Below are positions 55,423 through 64,000 of a stretch of DNA of 64,000 nucleotides, piece by piece. Made by a program: the position numbers and the translations under genes. The DNA comes from Halieaceae bacterium UBA5044 (lineage in GTDB: Bacteria > Pseudomonadota > Gammaproteobacteria > Pseudomonadales > Halieaceae): assembly GCA_002416125.1 (NCBI GenBank), contig DIBU01000013.1:423899-487898 (forward strand), given 5' to 3'. The notes under the pieces were generated by a model. The model was not told the origin of the DNA. It searched no databases and saw only the letters and a list, made by a program, of their open reading frames with translations. Every line of letters starts with the position of its first letter. Within the stretch, counting starts at the first letter, position 1.

Positions 55423-57407
55423 TCCCCGAGCTGGGTCACTTTGCGCTGATTCTGGCCCTTTGCCTGTCGGTGTTGCTATGCACCGTTCCCCTCTGGGGCA
55501 GCTGGCGTCGCAACGTGACGGCCATGGCACTGGCGCCGAACCTGGCGATTGGCGTACTGGTGTTTACGTCGCTGAGTTTTGCCTGCCTGACCTGGGCATT
55601 CCTGCAGGATGACTTCTCGGTAGAGGTCGTTGCCAACAACAGCAACAGCCTGCTGCCCTGGTACTACAAGTTTTCCGCCGTGTGGGGCAATCATGAAGGT
55701 TCCCTCCTGCTGTGGGTCTGGATCCTCGCCCTCTGGACCTTCGCCGTGGCGGTGTTCAGCCCCCAGCTGCCGCTGGTGATGCTGTCCCGGGTGCTCGCGG
55801 TCATGGGCTTTGTCGGCGTCGGTTTTCTGGCGTTCTCACTGTTGACGTCCAACCCCTTTGCGCGCCTCCTACCCGGCACGCCCGCCGACGGCCAGGACCT
55901 GAATCCGCTGCTGCAGGACTTCGGGCTGATTATTCACCCACCGCTGCTCTACATGGGTTACGTGGGCTTCTCGGTTGCGTTCGCCTTTGCCATTGCCGCG
56001 CTGCTCGGCGGTCGACTGGACGCCGCATGGGCGCGCTGGTCGCGGCCGTGGACCAATGTCGCCTGGGCTTTTCTGACGCTGGGCATCATGCTGGGCAGCT
56101 GGTGGGCCTATTACGAACTGGGCTGGGGGGGCTGGTGGTTCTGGGATCCGGTTGAGAATGCCTCGTTCATGCCCTGGCTGGCCGGTACGGCGCTCGTGCA
56201 TTCGCTGGCGGCCACCGAGAAACGCGGCCTGTTCAAGAGCTGGACAGTGCTGCTCGCCATTTTTGCCTTCTCACTGAGCCTGCTGGGCACCTTCCTGGTG
56301 CGTTCCGGCGTGTTGACCTCGGTGCACGCCTTCGCCACGGATCCGGCACGTGGCATGTTCATTCTGGTCTTCCTGGGCATCGTCACTGGCGGTTCGCTGG
56401 TGCTCTACGCCCTGCGTGCTCCGGCAGTGGCGAGCCGGGTGAGTTTCGCCTGGATTTCCCGTGAATCCCTGCTGCTGGTTAACAATGTGGTGTTTCTGGT
56501 GGCCACGCTGACCGTGCTCTTCGGCACGCTGTTTCCGCTACTCATGGACGCCCTGGGCCAGGGCAAGTACTCCGTCGGGCCGCCCTATTTCAATGCCGTG
56601 TTCATCCCACTGATGGCCCTGCTGGTACCCTTCATGACGGTTGGACCGTTGTCGCGCTGGAAGCGTGACAGCACCCGTCGCTGGAAGGCTGAGCTGCTGG
56701 TGCCCGCGCTGGTGACTCTCGGGTGTGCGCTCACACTCCCGCTGTTCCACGAAGGTGACTACAACCTCTGGGTGGCGCTGGCGGTGCTGTTTGCCGGCTG
56801 GCTGGTGGTGGGGCTGCTCCGCGATATCGCCAACCGGGTGCGCCACAGTGCCTCCATCGGGGCAGGTCTGGCCCGTCTTACGCCCAGTTACTGGGGCATG
56901 GTGGTGGCGCACGTTGGCTTCGCCGCCACGATTATCGGTGTCGTACTCACCAGCCAGTACAACATCGAACACGACCTCAAGATGAGCCCGGGCGACAGCG
57001 ATACACTGGCGGGTTACGAATTCCGCTTTATCGATGTGCGCACGGTGCAGGGGCCAAACTTCGTCGCTGATGAGGCGCGCTTTGTGGTGTATCGGGACGG
57101 CCGCGAGGTGGTTCGCCTGGCCCCGCAGAAACGTCGCTACCTGGCCAGTGGCAGCGTCATGACCGAGGCCTCCATTGACGCCGGCATATTCCGCGACCTG
57201 TTTGTCGCCATGGGTGAACCGGTGGGCACGGCGGGAGCGTGGGCGATCCGCCTGCACTACAAGCCCTTTGTGCGCTGGATGTGGGCCGGGGCCCTGCTGA
57301 TGGCGGTGGGCGGGTTCCTGACGGTTGCCGACAAGCGCTATCGTCGCCAGCGCAGTGCGGCGCGTGACATTCTGCGGCAAGGGGGTGTGCGTGGCGCCCA
57401 GGCTTAA
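55419..57407 (+). CDS. ccmF: Cytochrome c haem lyase subunit CcmF
   Basis: A 662-residue protein with about 15 membrane helices and the haem-binding WWD motif GWGGWWFWDPVENASFMPW near residues 235-250. With CcmH and CcmI it attaches haem to apocytochrome c and reduces the haem. It overlaps ccmE by 4 bp and ccmG by 17 bp. Confidence 0.96.
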   Translation: MIPELGHFALILALCLSVLLCTVPLWGSWRRNVTAMALAPNLAIGVLVFTSLSFACLTWAFLQDDFSVEVVANNSNSLLPWYYKFSAVWGNHEGSLLLWVWILALWTFAVAVFSPQLPLVMLSRVLAVMGFVGVGFLAFSLLTSNPFARLLPGTPADGQDLNPLLQDFGLIIHPPLLYMGYVGFSVAFAFAIAALLGGRLDAAWARWSRPWTNVAWAFLTLGIMLGSWWAYYELGWGGWWFWDPVENASFMPWLAGTALVHSLAATEKRGLFKSWTVLLAIFAFSLSLLGTFLVRSGVLTSVHAFATDPARGMFILVFLGIVTGGSLVLYALRAPAVASRVSFAWISRESLLLVNNVVFLVATLTVLFGTLFPLLMDALGQGKYSVGPPYFNAVFIPLMALLVPFMTVGPLSRWKRDSTRRWKAELLVPALVTLGCALTLPLFHEGDYNLWVALAVLFAGWLVVGLLRDIANRVRHSASIGAGLARLTPSYWGMVVAHVGFAATIIGVVLTSQYNIEHDLKMSPGDSDTLAGYEFRFIDVRTVQGPNFVADEARFVVYRDGREVVRLAPQKRRYLASGSVMTEASIDAGIFRDLFVAMGEPVGTAGAWAIRLHYKPFVRWMWAGALLMAVGGFLTVADKRYRRQRSAARDILRQGGVRGAQA

Positions 57408-57933
57408 GCTGTTCCTGCCCCTGTTCATTTTTGTCGTACTCGCAGGCTTCCTGTACCGCGGGCTGTCGCTGGATCCGATGGCGCTGCCCTCAGCGCTCAT
57501 CGACAAGCCTCTGCCCGCGTTCACCCTGACCGCCCTGGCCGACGGTCGCGAGCTCTCGCGTGAGGACGTGATTGGCGAGCCAGCACTGTTCAACGTCTGG
57601 GCGACCTGGTGTATTTCCTGCCGCGCCGAGCACCCTTATTTGCAGCAGCTGGCGGACCGTGGCGTGCCGATATACGGTATCAACTACAAGGACGAGGACG
57701 AGGCCGCTCGCCGCTGGCTGCGTGAGCTGGGCGACCCCTACCGGGCGAATATCGTCGATCGCGAGGGCACGCTGGGCGTGGATCTTGGCGTCTACGGCGC
57801 GCCGGAGACCTACCTGGTCGATGCCGCGGGCGTGATTCGCTACCGCCATGTGGGCGTAGTGGATGATCGGGTCTGGCGTGACACCCTCGAACCGATCTGG
57901 CGCGAGGTACAGGCCATGGGAGAACAGCCGTGA
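57391..57933 (+). CDS. ccmG: Thioredoxin-like CcmG/DsbE
   Basis: A 180-residue membrane-anchored periplasmic thioredoxin; an N-terminal helix is followed by the active site WCISC (C74, C77) and a later YGAPETYLVD segment typical of CcmG. It keeps apocytochrome cysteines reduced. GTG 57391 is preferred because AAGGGGG is 6 bases upstream; GTG 57385 is an alternative. Confidence 0.94.
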   Translation: MAPRLKLFLPLFIFVVLAGFLYRGLSLDPMALPSALIDKPLPAFTLTALADGRELSREDVIGEPALFNVWATWCISCRAEHPYLQQLADRGVPIYGINYKDEDEAARRWLRELGDPYRANIVDREGTLGVDLGVYGAPETYLVDAAGVIRYRHVGVVDDRVWRDTLEPIWREVQAMGEQP

Positions 57934-58394
57934 AGGCGAGGCTGCTCGCACTGGGCGCCCTGATGCTGCTGAGCATTCACGCGGGCGCGGTCATCGAGAC
58001 TTACGAGTTCAGCACGCCGGCGCTGGAAGCGCGCTACCAGCTGCTCAGTGAAGAACTGCGTTGTCCCAAATGCCAGAACCAGAATATTGCCGACTCCAAT
58101 GCGCCAATTTCCCAGGACTTGCGGCGTCTGCTGCACCAGCAACTGGAGGCCGGCGCCAGCGATGAGGAAATCCTTGAGTTCATGGTCGCGCGCTACGGTG
58201 AATTCGTGCGTTACCGGCCCGCCTTCAATGCCGCGACCGCGGTGCTGTGGCTGGCACCGCTGATTCTGCTGCTCGCGGGGGTGGCTGGCCTACTGTTGAT
58301 TCTGCGCGGTCGCCGCGACGGCGCGGCCGCGCTGACCGAGGATGACCAGGCACAGCTGGCAACCCTGCTGCAGACACCGGAGAAAGACGCTTGA
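57930..58394 (+). CDS. ccmH: Cytochrome c maturation protein CcmH
   Basis: A 154-residue protein with a signal peptide, the redox motif LRCPKCQNQ (C45, C48) and one C-terminal helix. It reduces the CXXCH motif of apocytochromes. It is the short form; the TPR part fused to it in E. coli is encoded separately by ccmI. GTG 57930 overlaps the ccmG stop. Confidence 0.95.
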   Translation: MKARLLALGALMLLSIHAGAVIETYEFSTPALEARYQLLSEELRCPKCQNQNIADSNAPISQDLRRLLHQQLEAGASDEEILEFMVARYGEFVRYRPAFNAATAVLWLAPLILLLAGVAGLLLILRGRRDGAAALTEDDQAQLATLLQTPEKDA

Positions 58395-59572
58395 CCACAT
58401 TTCTGTTCGCCTGCGCGGGCCTGGTTGTTCTCAGTGGCTTGTTTCTGCTGTTCCCCGGTTGGGCGGCGAAGCGACCGATCGATGATGGCGCACAGGCCAA
58501 TCTCGACTGGTACCGCCTGCGCCGTGCCGAACTGGCCGAGGCGGGCGAGACCGACCTGGAAACCGACACGCAATTGCGCCTGCTGGAAGACCAGCAGGGT
58601 CAGGCGGTAGCGTCGCCAGCGCAGTCTGCGCGCCATGCCTTTCCACTGTGGGCGCTGCTGCCGCTTGTCGGGTTGATGTCAGCGTGGCTCTACCATGAAC
58701 TGGGCGCCGTCACCGATGTCCAGATCGCCCGCCAGCTCGGCGCCCTGGGTGAGGCGCCCAGTGAGGCGCAGCTGCTGGAGCTGATGGACGCGATCGAGGA
58801 GCGCGCCGTGCAGCGTCCGGACAATCTGCATTACCTTGCGCTGCTGGGGCGTTACCAGATGGGGCAGGGGGAATTTGCGCTCGCCGCGGAAACCTACGAC
58901 AGGCTGGTACAGGCGGCACCGGAAGACCCCCAGGGGCTGGCCTACGCCGCACAGGCGCGCTATCTGGCAGACGGTCGCACCCTGAACGCCACCGCACAGG
59001 CGCGTGCCGAGCAGGCCCTGGCTATCGACCCGCAGCAGCGCACAGCATTGGGTTTGCTGGGTATGGCAGCGTTCGAGCGAGGGCAGTTCCGCGCCGCCAT
59101 TCAGTACTGGGAGCGCCTGATCGTGATGGAAGCCCCCGGTAGTGAGGGGCAGCAGCTGATCGCCGGCGTAATCGCCGAGGCACGCCAGCGTCTGGGCGAG
59201 GAACCGGTCGAGTCGCCCACGGACATCAGTCCCGGCGTCACGGTGCGGGTCGCCTTGCCTGAAGGCGCTGAGCTGGCCGAGTCCGACACGGTATTCGTGC
59301 TGGCCCGCGCCGCCGCCAGCGAAAGCCGGATGCCGATCGCGGTGCAGCGGCTGGCGGCCAGCCAGCTCCCGGCGACCCTGCGTCTGGACGACAGCAGCTC
59401 CATGGCCGGCCAGAAGCTGTCGGAGGCGGGCGAGATTCTGGTGCTGGTGCAGGTGTCGCCCGCGGGCACCCCCGGCGAGGAAAACGCCACTTGGCTGGGG
59501 CGCATCGGCCCCTTGCAGCCTTCATTGTCAGATGAGCCCCGTCTGATCACGCTCGCACCCCGGCAGGGGTGA
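58391..59572 (+). CDS. ccmI: Cytochrome c maturation protein CcmI
   Basis: A 393-residue protein: N-terminal helix, cytoplasmic loop with NLDWYRLRRAELAEAG, second helix, then a periplasmic TPR domain (GRYQMGQGEFALAAETYDRLVQAAPEDPQGLAYAAQA) and a C-terminal beta-rich domain. It binds apocytochrome c C-termini. The start is TTG 58391, overlapping the ccmH stop. The 144 bp that follow hold the smc promoter region. Confidence 0.92.
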   Translation: MTTFLFACAGLVVLSGLFLLFPGWAAKRPIDDGAQANLDWYRLRRAELAEAGETDLETDTQLRLLEDQQGQAVASPAQSARHAFPLWALLPLVGLMSAWLYHELGAVTDVQIARQLGALGEAPSEAQLLELMDAIEERAVQRPDNLHYLALLGRYQMGQGEFALAAETYDRLVQAAPEDPQGLAYAAQARYLADGRTLNATAQARAEQALAIDPQQRTALGLLGMAAFERGQFRAAIQYWERLIVMEAPGSEGQQLIAGVIAEARQRLGEEPVESPTDISPGVTVRVALPEGAELAESDTVFVLARAAASESRMPIAVQRLAASQLPATLRLDDSSSMAGQKLSEAGEILVLVQVSPAGTPGEENATWLGRIGPLQPSLSDEPRLITLAPRQG

Positions 59573-59674
59573 TGTCACATTCGCCCCCCTCAGGCATAGT
59601 GTTGCCGGAGGAAGTTGGGTACACTACATCTAGTATTCGCGGGGTGGCAGAGAAGCCGGCTTTTTGGGTTTAAA

Positions 59675-59683
59675 TGCTATATA
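59675..59683 (+). promoter_or_regulatory. Candidate extended -10 promoter of smc
   Basis: TGCTATATA (59675-59683) matches the extended -10 pattern in a markedly AT-rich patch (about 59660-59716) of an otherwise GC-rich region. No clear -35 is seen. The leader to ATG 59717 would be about 27 bases; the ribosome-binding site before smc is weak. Confidence 0.4.
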
Positions 59684-59716
59684 AAACAGAAAGTTACAAA
59701 ACAAACTTAAAGTGAT

Positions 59717-62700
59717 ATGCGACTAAAATCCATCAAGCTGGCCGGCTTCAAGTCGTTTGTCGATCCCACCACTGTCAACTTCCCCAGTAACATGTGTGCC
59801 GTGGTAGGCCCCAATGGCTGCGGCAAATCCAACGTTATCGATGCCGTGCGCTGGGTGATGGGTGAGAGCTCCGCCAAGAACCTGCGCGGGGAATCGATGA
59901 CCGATGTCATTTTCAATGGCTCGATCAATCGCCAGCCGGTGGGACAGGCCTCTATCGAGCTTGTATTCGACAACAGCGACGGCGGTGTCGGCGGTGAGTA
60001 CGCCAGTTACGCGGAAATCTCCATCAAGCGCCTGGTCACTCGGGAGGCGCAGTCCGAATACTTCCTGAATGGCGCGCGTTGTCGACGTCGCGACATTACC
60101 GACATCTTTCTGGGTACCGGGCTCGGCCCGCGCAGCTACGCGATCATCGAGCAGGGCATGATCTCGCGACTCATCGAATCGCGTCCCGAAGACCTGCGCG
60201 TGTTCATCGAGGAGGCGGCGGGTATCTCCAAATACAAGGAGCGGCGCAAGGAAACCGAGAACCGCATGCGTCGCACCATGGAAAACCTGGAGCGTCTTAC
60301 CGACCTGCGCGACGAGTTGCAGCGCCAGTTGCAGCACCTGCAGCGGCAGGCCCAGGCGGCCGAAAAATACAGCGAACTCAAGGCCGAAGAGCGCACCCTG
60401 AAAGCCCAGCTTTACGCGCTGCAGTGGCAGCAGCTGGACGGTCAGGCGCGCCACTGCGGCCAGGCGATCGGTGAACTGGAGGTGCGGCTGGAGGCGGTGA
60501 ACGCCGAGCACCAGCAGGTGGACACCGGCATAGAGCAGCATCGTCAGGATTACACCGAGCGTACGGACAGCTTCAATGCGGTGCAGGCGACCTACTACTC
60601 GCTGGGTGCCGAGGTGGCGCGGCTGGAGCAGGCGATCAAGTTCCAGAAGGAGCGCGCGCAGCAACTGCACGCCGATCTCCGCCAGGCGCTGAGCAGTCTC
60701 GACGAGGCGCAGGCGCATTTGCAGCAGGATCAGGACAAGCTGACTGCCTGGGAGCAGGAGCTGGAGACGCTGGCGCCCGAGTTGGAACTGCTGCAGGCGG
60801 CGGAAGAAGAGTCCGCCAACGCGCTGCAGGAGGCGGAAGAGGCCATGCTGCACTGGCAGCAGCAGTGGGATGAATTCAATCACCAGGCAGCGGCGCCGCG
60901 ACAGCAGGCGGAGGTGCAGCAATCGCGCATCCAGCACTTGGAGCAGGCCCAGCAGCGTTTACAGCGACGGATCCAGCAGCTGGAGGAGGAACGCTCTGGC
61001 CTGGTGGTCGGTGACGATGACGCCGATCTGGAGGCGGTTGCCGAAGACATCGCCCTGCTCGAGGAGCAGATGGCTGCCGCCGAGCTGCGCAGCGATGAGC
61101 GGGTCGAGGCGCTGTCGGCAGCGCGCGAGGAAGAGACCCACCTGTCAGCACAGCTGAACGAGAGTCGCTCACGCCTGCAGCAGCTGCGCGGCCGACAGGC
61201 CTCGCTAGAGGCATTGCAGCAGGCGGCCACGGAAGATCGTGACCAGGGTGTCAGCCAGTGGCTGGCGGCGCAGGGCCTGCAAGCGCAGCCGCGCCTGCTG
61301 GAGCAGCTGCAGGTTGATGATGGCTGGCAACAGGCGGTTGAAACGGCGCTGGGTGATTATCTGCAGGCGGTGTGCGTAGAGCAACTGGGAGACCTGGCAG
61401 ATTCCCTGCAGGCGCTGGAGCAGGGGCAGGTCAGCCTGGTCCAGCGCGGCGCGGCAGAGGCGCCGTCGAGTCCCGACTATCTCGCCTCCCGCGTCAAGGG
61501 GCCTGCGGCGGTGGCAAGCCTGCTGGCGGGTGTCCGTGTGGCCCCCGACCTGCCCGCCGCGCTGCAGCTGCGCAACCAGCTGGCGGCCGGTGAATCGGTG
61601 ATCACCGCGGACGGTATCTGGCTGGGTCGCGACTGGCTGCGGGTTGCCCGCCCCGGCCAGCAGGGGGGCGGTGTCATCCAGCGCCAGCAGGAACTGGAAC
61701 GGCTGGTGCAGGAAGTCGATGTCACTGCGCAGCAGGTTTCCGGGCTCGAGGAATCCCTGGCCGAGCTTCGCGAACGGCAACAGGGCCTGGAGAGTCAGCG
61801 CCAGGACAGCCAGCGTGAACAGCAACAGCTGGCGCGGCAGCATGCAGAGCTGCGCGCTGCCCTGTCGGCCCAGCAGGCGCGTATGGAGCAGATAAGTGCT
61901 CGCCGCGAGCGGCTGGCCTCGGATATCGCCGACACCCGCGGTCAGTTCACGCAGGAGCAGGAGTCGGTTGCGGAAGCCCGGCTGCTGCTTGCAGAAGCCA
62001 TCGAACGCATGGAAACAGACTCGCGCCAGCGCGAGGAGCTGCTGGCACGTCGGGACGCCGCGCGCAATCAGCTCGACAGCGTGCGGCAGAAGGCGCGTCA
62101 CGACAAGGATGCGGCGCACCAGTCCGCCATGCGTCACCAGTCGCTGCAAACGCAGCTGCGCGGCGTCACGGAAACCATGGAGCGTGCGCGCTCCCAGGTG
62201 GCCCAGCTGGAAGAGCGGCGTGAGTCCCTGCAGGGCAGCCTGATGGAGAGCGATGATCCGGTGGTCGCTTTGCAGCAGGAACTCGAGGAGCAGCTGGCGC
62301 TGCGGCTCGCCTCCGAAGCCGAACTGACCCAGGCGCGGCAGGCGGTGGCCGAAGTGGAACACGCGCTGCGCCAGGCAGAACAGCAGCGCGCGGCGATTGA
62401 GCAGCGCGCCCAGTCCGTGCGCGCCGACCTGGAGCAACAGCGTTTGCAACAGCAGGGCCTGCAGGTGCAGCGGGAGAACGTGCTGCGCCAGCTGCGGGAG
62501 CTGGACCAGGAGGTCGACAGCGTGCTGGCCGGGATGCCCGAGGGCGCCAACGAGGCGGAGTGGCAGAGTGCTCTCGAGCGGGTGGCGGCCCGTGTGGCCA
62601 GGCTCGGGCCCATCAACCTCGCGGCGATAGACGAATATGCCCTGCAGTCCGAGCGCAAGCAGTACCTGGACGCCCAGAACGAGGATCTGGAAACAGCGCT

Positions 62701-63217
62701 GGAGACCCTCGCCTCGGCGATCCGCAAGATCGACAAGGAGACGCGCAGCCGGTTCCGCGACACTTTCGACAAGGTGAACGCAGGGCTGCAGGATCTGTTT
62801 CCGCGGGTGTTCGGCGGCGGCAACGCGTACCTGGAGATGACCGGCGACGACCTCCTGGATACGGGTATCACTATCATGGCCCGCCCCCCTGGCAAGAAGA
62901 ACAGCACCATCCACCTGCTGTCGGGTGGCGAGAAGGCACTGACCGCGATTGCCCTGGTGTTTTCGATTTTCCAGCTTAATCCCGCGCCGTTCTGTATGCT
63001 TGACGAAGTGGACGCGCCGCTGGACGATGCCAACGTGGGCAGGTACGCACGCATGGTCAAGGAAATGTCCGAAAAAGTGCAGTTCATCTACATTACCCAC
63101 AACAAGATCTCCATGGAGTTGGCGGATCAGTTGATGGGTGTCACCATGCACGAACCCGGTGTATCCCGTCTGGTGACGGTGGATGTCGAAGAGGCAGCGG
63201 AACTGGCGGCGAGTTAG
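59717..63217 (+). CDS. smc: Chromosome segregation ATPase SMC
   Basis: A 1166-residue SMC protein: Walker A GPNGCGKSN at 31-39, two long coiled coils rich in Q, E and R separated by a hinge (about 500-670), and the C-terminal head with signature LLSGGEKALTAIAL and Walker B FCMLDEVDAPLDDAN. It compacts and separates chromosomes with ScpA and ScpB, whose genes are not in the window. zipA follows 29 bp downstream, the common gammaproteobacterial order. Confidence 0.97.
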   Translation: MRLKSIKLAGFKSFVDPTTVNFPSNMCAVVGPNGCGKSNVIDAVRWVMGESSAKNLRGESMTDVIFNGSINRQPVGQASIELVFDNSDGGVGGEYASYAEISIKRLVTREAQSEYFLNGARCRRRDITDIFLGTGLGPRSYAIIEQGMISRLIESRPEDLRVFIEEAAGISKYKERRKETENRMRRTMENLERLTDLRDELQRQLQHLQRQAQAAEKYSELKAEERTLKAQLYALQWQQLDGQARHCGQAIGELEVRLEAVNAEHQQVDTGIEQHRQDYTERTDSFNAVQATYYSLGAEVARLEQAIKFQKERAQQLHADLRQALSSLDEAQAHLQQDQDKLTAWEQELETLAPELELLQAAEEESANALQEAEEAMLHWQQQWDEFNHQAAAPRQQAEVQQSRIQHLEQAQQRLQRRIQQLEEERSGLVVGDDDADLEAVAEDIALLEEQMAAAELRSDERVEALSAAREEETHLSAQLNESRSRLQQLRGRQASLEALQQAATEDRDQGVSQWLAAQGLQAQPRLLEQLQVDDGWQQAVETALGDYLQAVCVEQLGDLADSLQALEQGQVSLVQRGAAEAPSSPDYLASRVKGPAAVASLLAGVRVAPDLPAALQLRNQLAAGESVITADGIWLGRDWLRVARPGQQGGGVIQRQQELERLVQEVDVTAQQVSGLEESLAELRERQQGLESQRQDSQREQQQLARQHAELRAALSAQQARMEQISARRERLASDIADTRGQFTQEQESVAEARLLLAEAIERMETDSRQREELLARRDAARNQLDSVRQKARHDKDAAHQSAMRHQSLQTQLRGVTETMERARSQVAQLEERRESLQGSLMESDDPVVALQQELEEQLALRLASEAELTQARQAVAEVEHALRQAEQQRAAIEQRAQSVRADLEQQRLQQQGLQVQRENVLRQLRELDQEVDSVLAGMPEGANEAEWQSALERVAARVARLGPINLAAIDEYALQSERKQYLDAQNEDLETALETLASAIRKIDKETRSRFRDTFDKVNAGLQDLFPRVFGGGNAYLEMTGDDLLDTGITIMARPPGKKNSTIHLLSGGEKALTAIALVFSIFQLNPAPFCMLDEVDAPLDDANVGRYARMVKEMSEKVQFIYITHNKISMELADQLMGVTMHEPGVSRLVTVDVEEAAELAAS

Positions 63218-63246
63218 GACAAGCGGAGGAAGCGGGCGCAGCTGTG

Positions 63247-64000
63247 ATGGACTTGACGATACGCGATTGGATGGTAATTGCCGGTGTACTGCTGATCCTG
63301 GCGGTCTTGCTGGATGCCTGGCGCCGGGTACGTAACGATCGGCGCGCTGCCGTGCGCATCAAACTGGTGGGCGAGGAGGGCAGTGACGGCGGCGACCTCG
63401 ACATCGCCGTGTACCGGGAGCTGCCCAATGGGGGTGCTCGCGTGGTGCATCGCGGCGACCTGCTTGACGCCCGTGCCCAGCACCGGGCCGAGGGCGCCGA
63501 GGCTGCTGCGGCGGAAGAGCGCGAGGGCAAGGCACCGGGACGCCCCGCGGCGACCGCGGCGCAACACGACGACAGCGATGTTGCGCCTGCCGGCAAAAGC
63601 CGCGTTTCCCGCAAACGCGCCGCGAGAACCGGCGCCGCAGATGATGATCTCATGAGTGGCTTGAGCACCCGTGACGAACCCGAGAACCTCGACTGGCTGG
63701 ACGCGCTGGAAGCCGAAGAACGGCAGCTGCCGGATGCGGATGAGCCCGGCCTCCTGCCTCGCGATGTAGAGCCGGAGGTCTTCATGCTGAACGTGGTAGC
63801 GCGCGACCCCGAGGGCTTCCGCGGGGACGACATCCTGCACATCCTGCTCGCCTGCGATCTCCGCTTTGGCGACATGAGTTTCTTTCACCGTCACGAGCAG
63901 GAAGCCGGGCGCGGCCCGATACAGTTCAGCGTAGCCAACATGATGCAGCCCGGTGTGTTCGACATCGACAACATGTCCGATTTCAGTACGCCGGGGCTGG
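63247..64000 (+). CDS. zipA: Cell division protein ZipA (truncated by the window end)
   Basis: 251 codons of an N-terminal fragment; no stop before 64000. A membrane helix occupies about 8-25 (WMVIAGVLLILAVLLDAW), followed by an acidic/alanine-rich linker and, from about 175, the FtsZ-binding domain (VFMLNVVARDPEGFRGDDILHILLACDLRFGDMSFFHRHE). ZipA anchors FtsZ to the inner membrane. GGAGGAAG lies 12-19 bases before ATG 63247, a rather long spacing. Confidence 0.93.
   Translation, partial: MDLTIRDWMVIAGVLLILAVLLDAWRRVRNDRRAAVRIKLVGEEGSDGGDLDIAVYRELPNGGARVVHRGDLLDARAQHRAEGAEAAAAEEREGKAPGRPAATAAQHDDSDVAPAGKSRVSRKRAARTGAADDDLMSGLSTRDEPENLDWLDALEAEERQLPDADEPGLLPRDVEPEVFMLNVVARDPEGFRGDDILHILLACDLRFGDMSFFHRHEQEAGRGPIQFSVANMMQPGVFDIDNMSDFSTPGL

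Noticed and set aside
59556..59571. Small hairpin CACCCC-GGCA-GGGGTG at the ccmI end
   Set aside because: Only six base pairs, overlaps the stop codon region and has no T tract; not convincing as a terminator.
61205..63151. Long open frame on the minus strand opposite smc (648 codons)
   Set aside because: It is a shadow of the high-GC smc coding frame; its translation is low-complexity and resembles no protein family, while SMC is unambiguous.

Overview
The window reads as one contiguous, GC-rich chromosomal segment of a free-living, aerobic Gram-negative bacterium. Gene content points to a gammaproteobacterium: smc directly followed by zipA, the complete ccmABCDEFGHI cytochrome c maturation operon, the divergent tesA/ybbA-ybbP arrangement, dbpA, ygiQ, ttcA, ptsP, hrpB and an OxyR with both redox cysteines. 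A wax ester synthase, a DUF3604 protein, a DUF885 protein and a propeller-amidohydrolase would fit a marine heterotroph of the Halieaceae/OM60 type, but that placement is inference. I see no rRNA, tRNA, CRISPR array, complete insertion sequence or prophage. Gene density is very high; most convergent neighbours are separated by fewer than 20 bp.

Region by region. 92-5393 (+): a compact run of seven genes: a haem-oxygenase-like diiron oxidase, a short-chain dehydrogenase, an OmpR-type two-component system, a periplasmic cupredoxin, an FTR1 iron permease and a putative outer-membrane protein. 5357-11564 (-): membrane protein, periplasmic MsrAB, HerA-like ATPase, WS/DGAT with a histone-like tail, and a ZntB/CorA transporter. 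11593-15633 (+): MscS channel, NfeD protease plus slipin, quinone oxidoreductase. 15647-19402: a WYL regulator of the BrxR/CapW type, divergent from a membrane protein (DUF2868) and a GTPase (DUF3482). 19411-30726: propeller-amidohydrolase, periplasmic peroxiredoxin, MATE exporter, two acyltransferases, PtsP and a DUF885 protein. 30994-37073: HrpB, then a peroxide-stress block (DUF3501, Fe-S protein, rubrerythrin, OxyR) with an OxyR-like operator between rubrerythrin and oxyR. 37191-42959: DUF3604 protein, a 167-bp palindromic repeat element, DbpA, YgiQ. 43127-44968: an unusual protein that looks like an RRE/PqqD-type domain fused to a glycosyltransferase. 44972-51675: BioA, TesA, YbbA-YbbP, TetR regulator, malate dehydrogenase. 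51803-59572 (+): TtcA and the full Ccm system. 59717-64000 (+): SMC and the start of ZipA, cut by the window end.

Themes: redox homeostasis is over-represented (MsrAB, peroxiredoxin, rubrerythrin, OxyR, Ccm, iron uptake). The strongest candidates for undescribed biology are the WYL/DUF2868/GTPase locus, the RRE-glycosyltransferase fusion, the diiron oxidase-to-FTR1 operon, and the palindromic element whose two ends supply the stop codons of both flanking genes.
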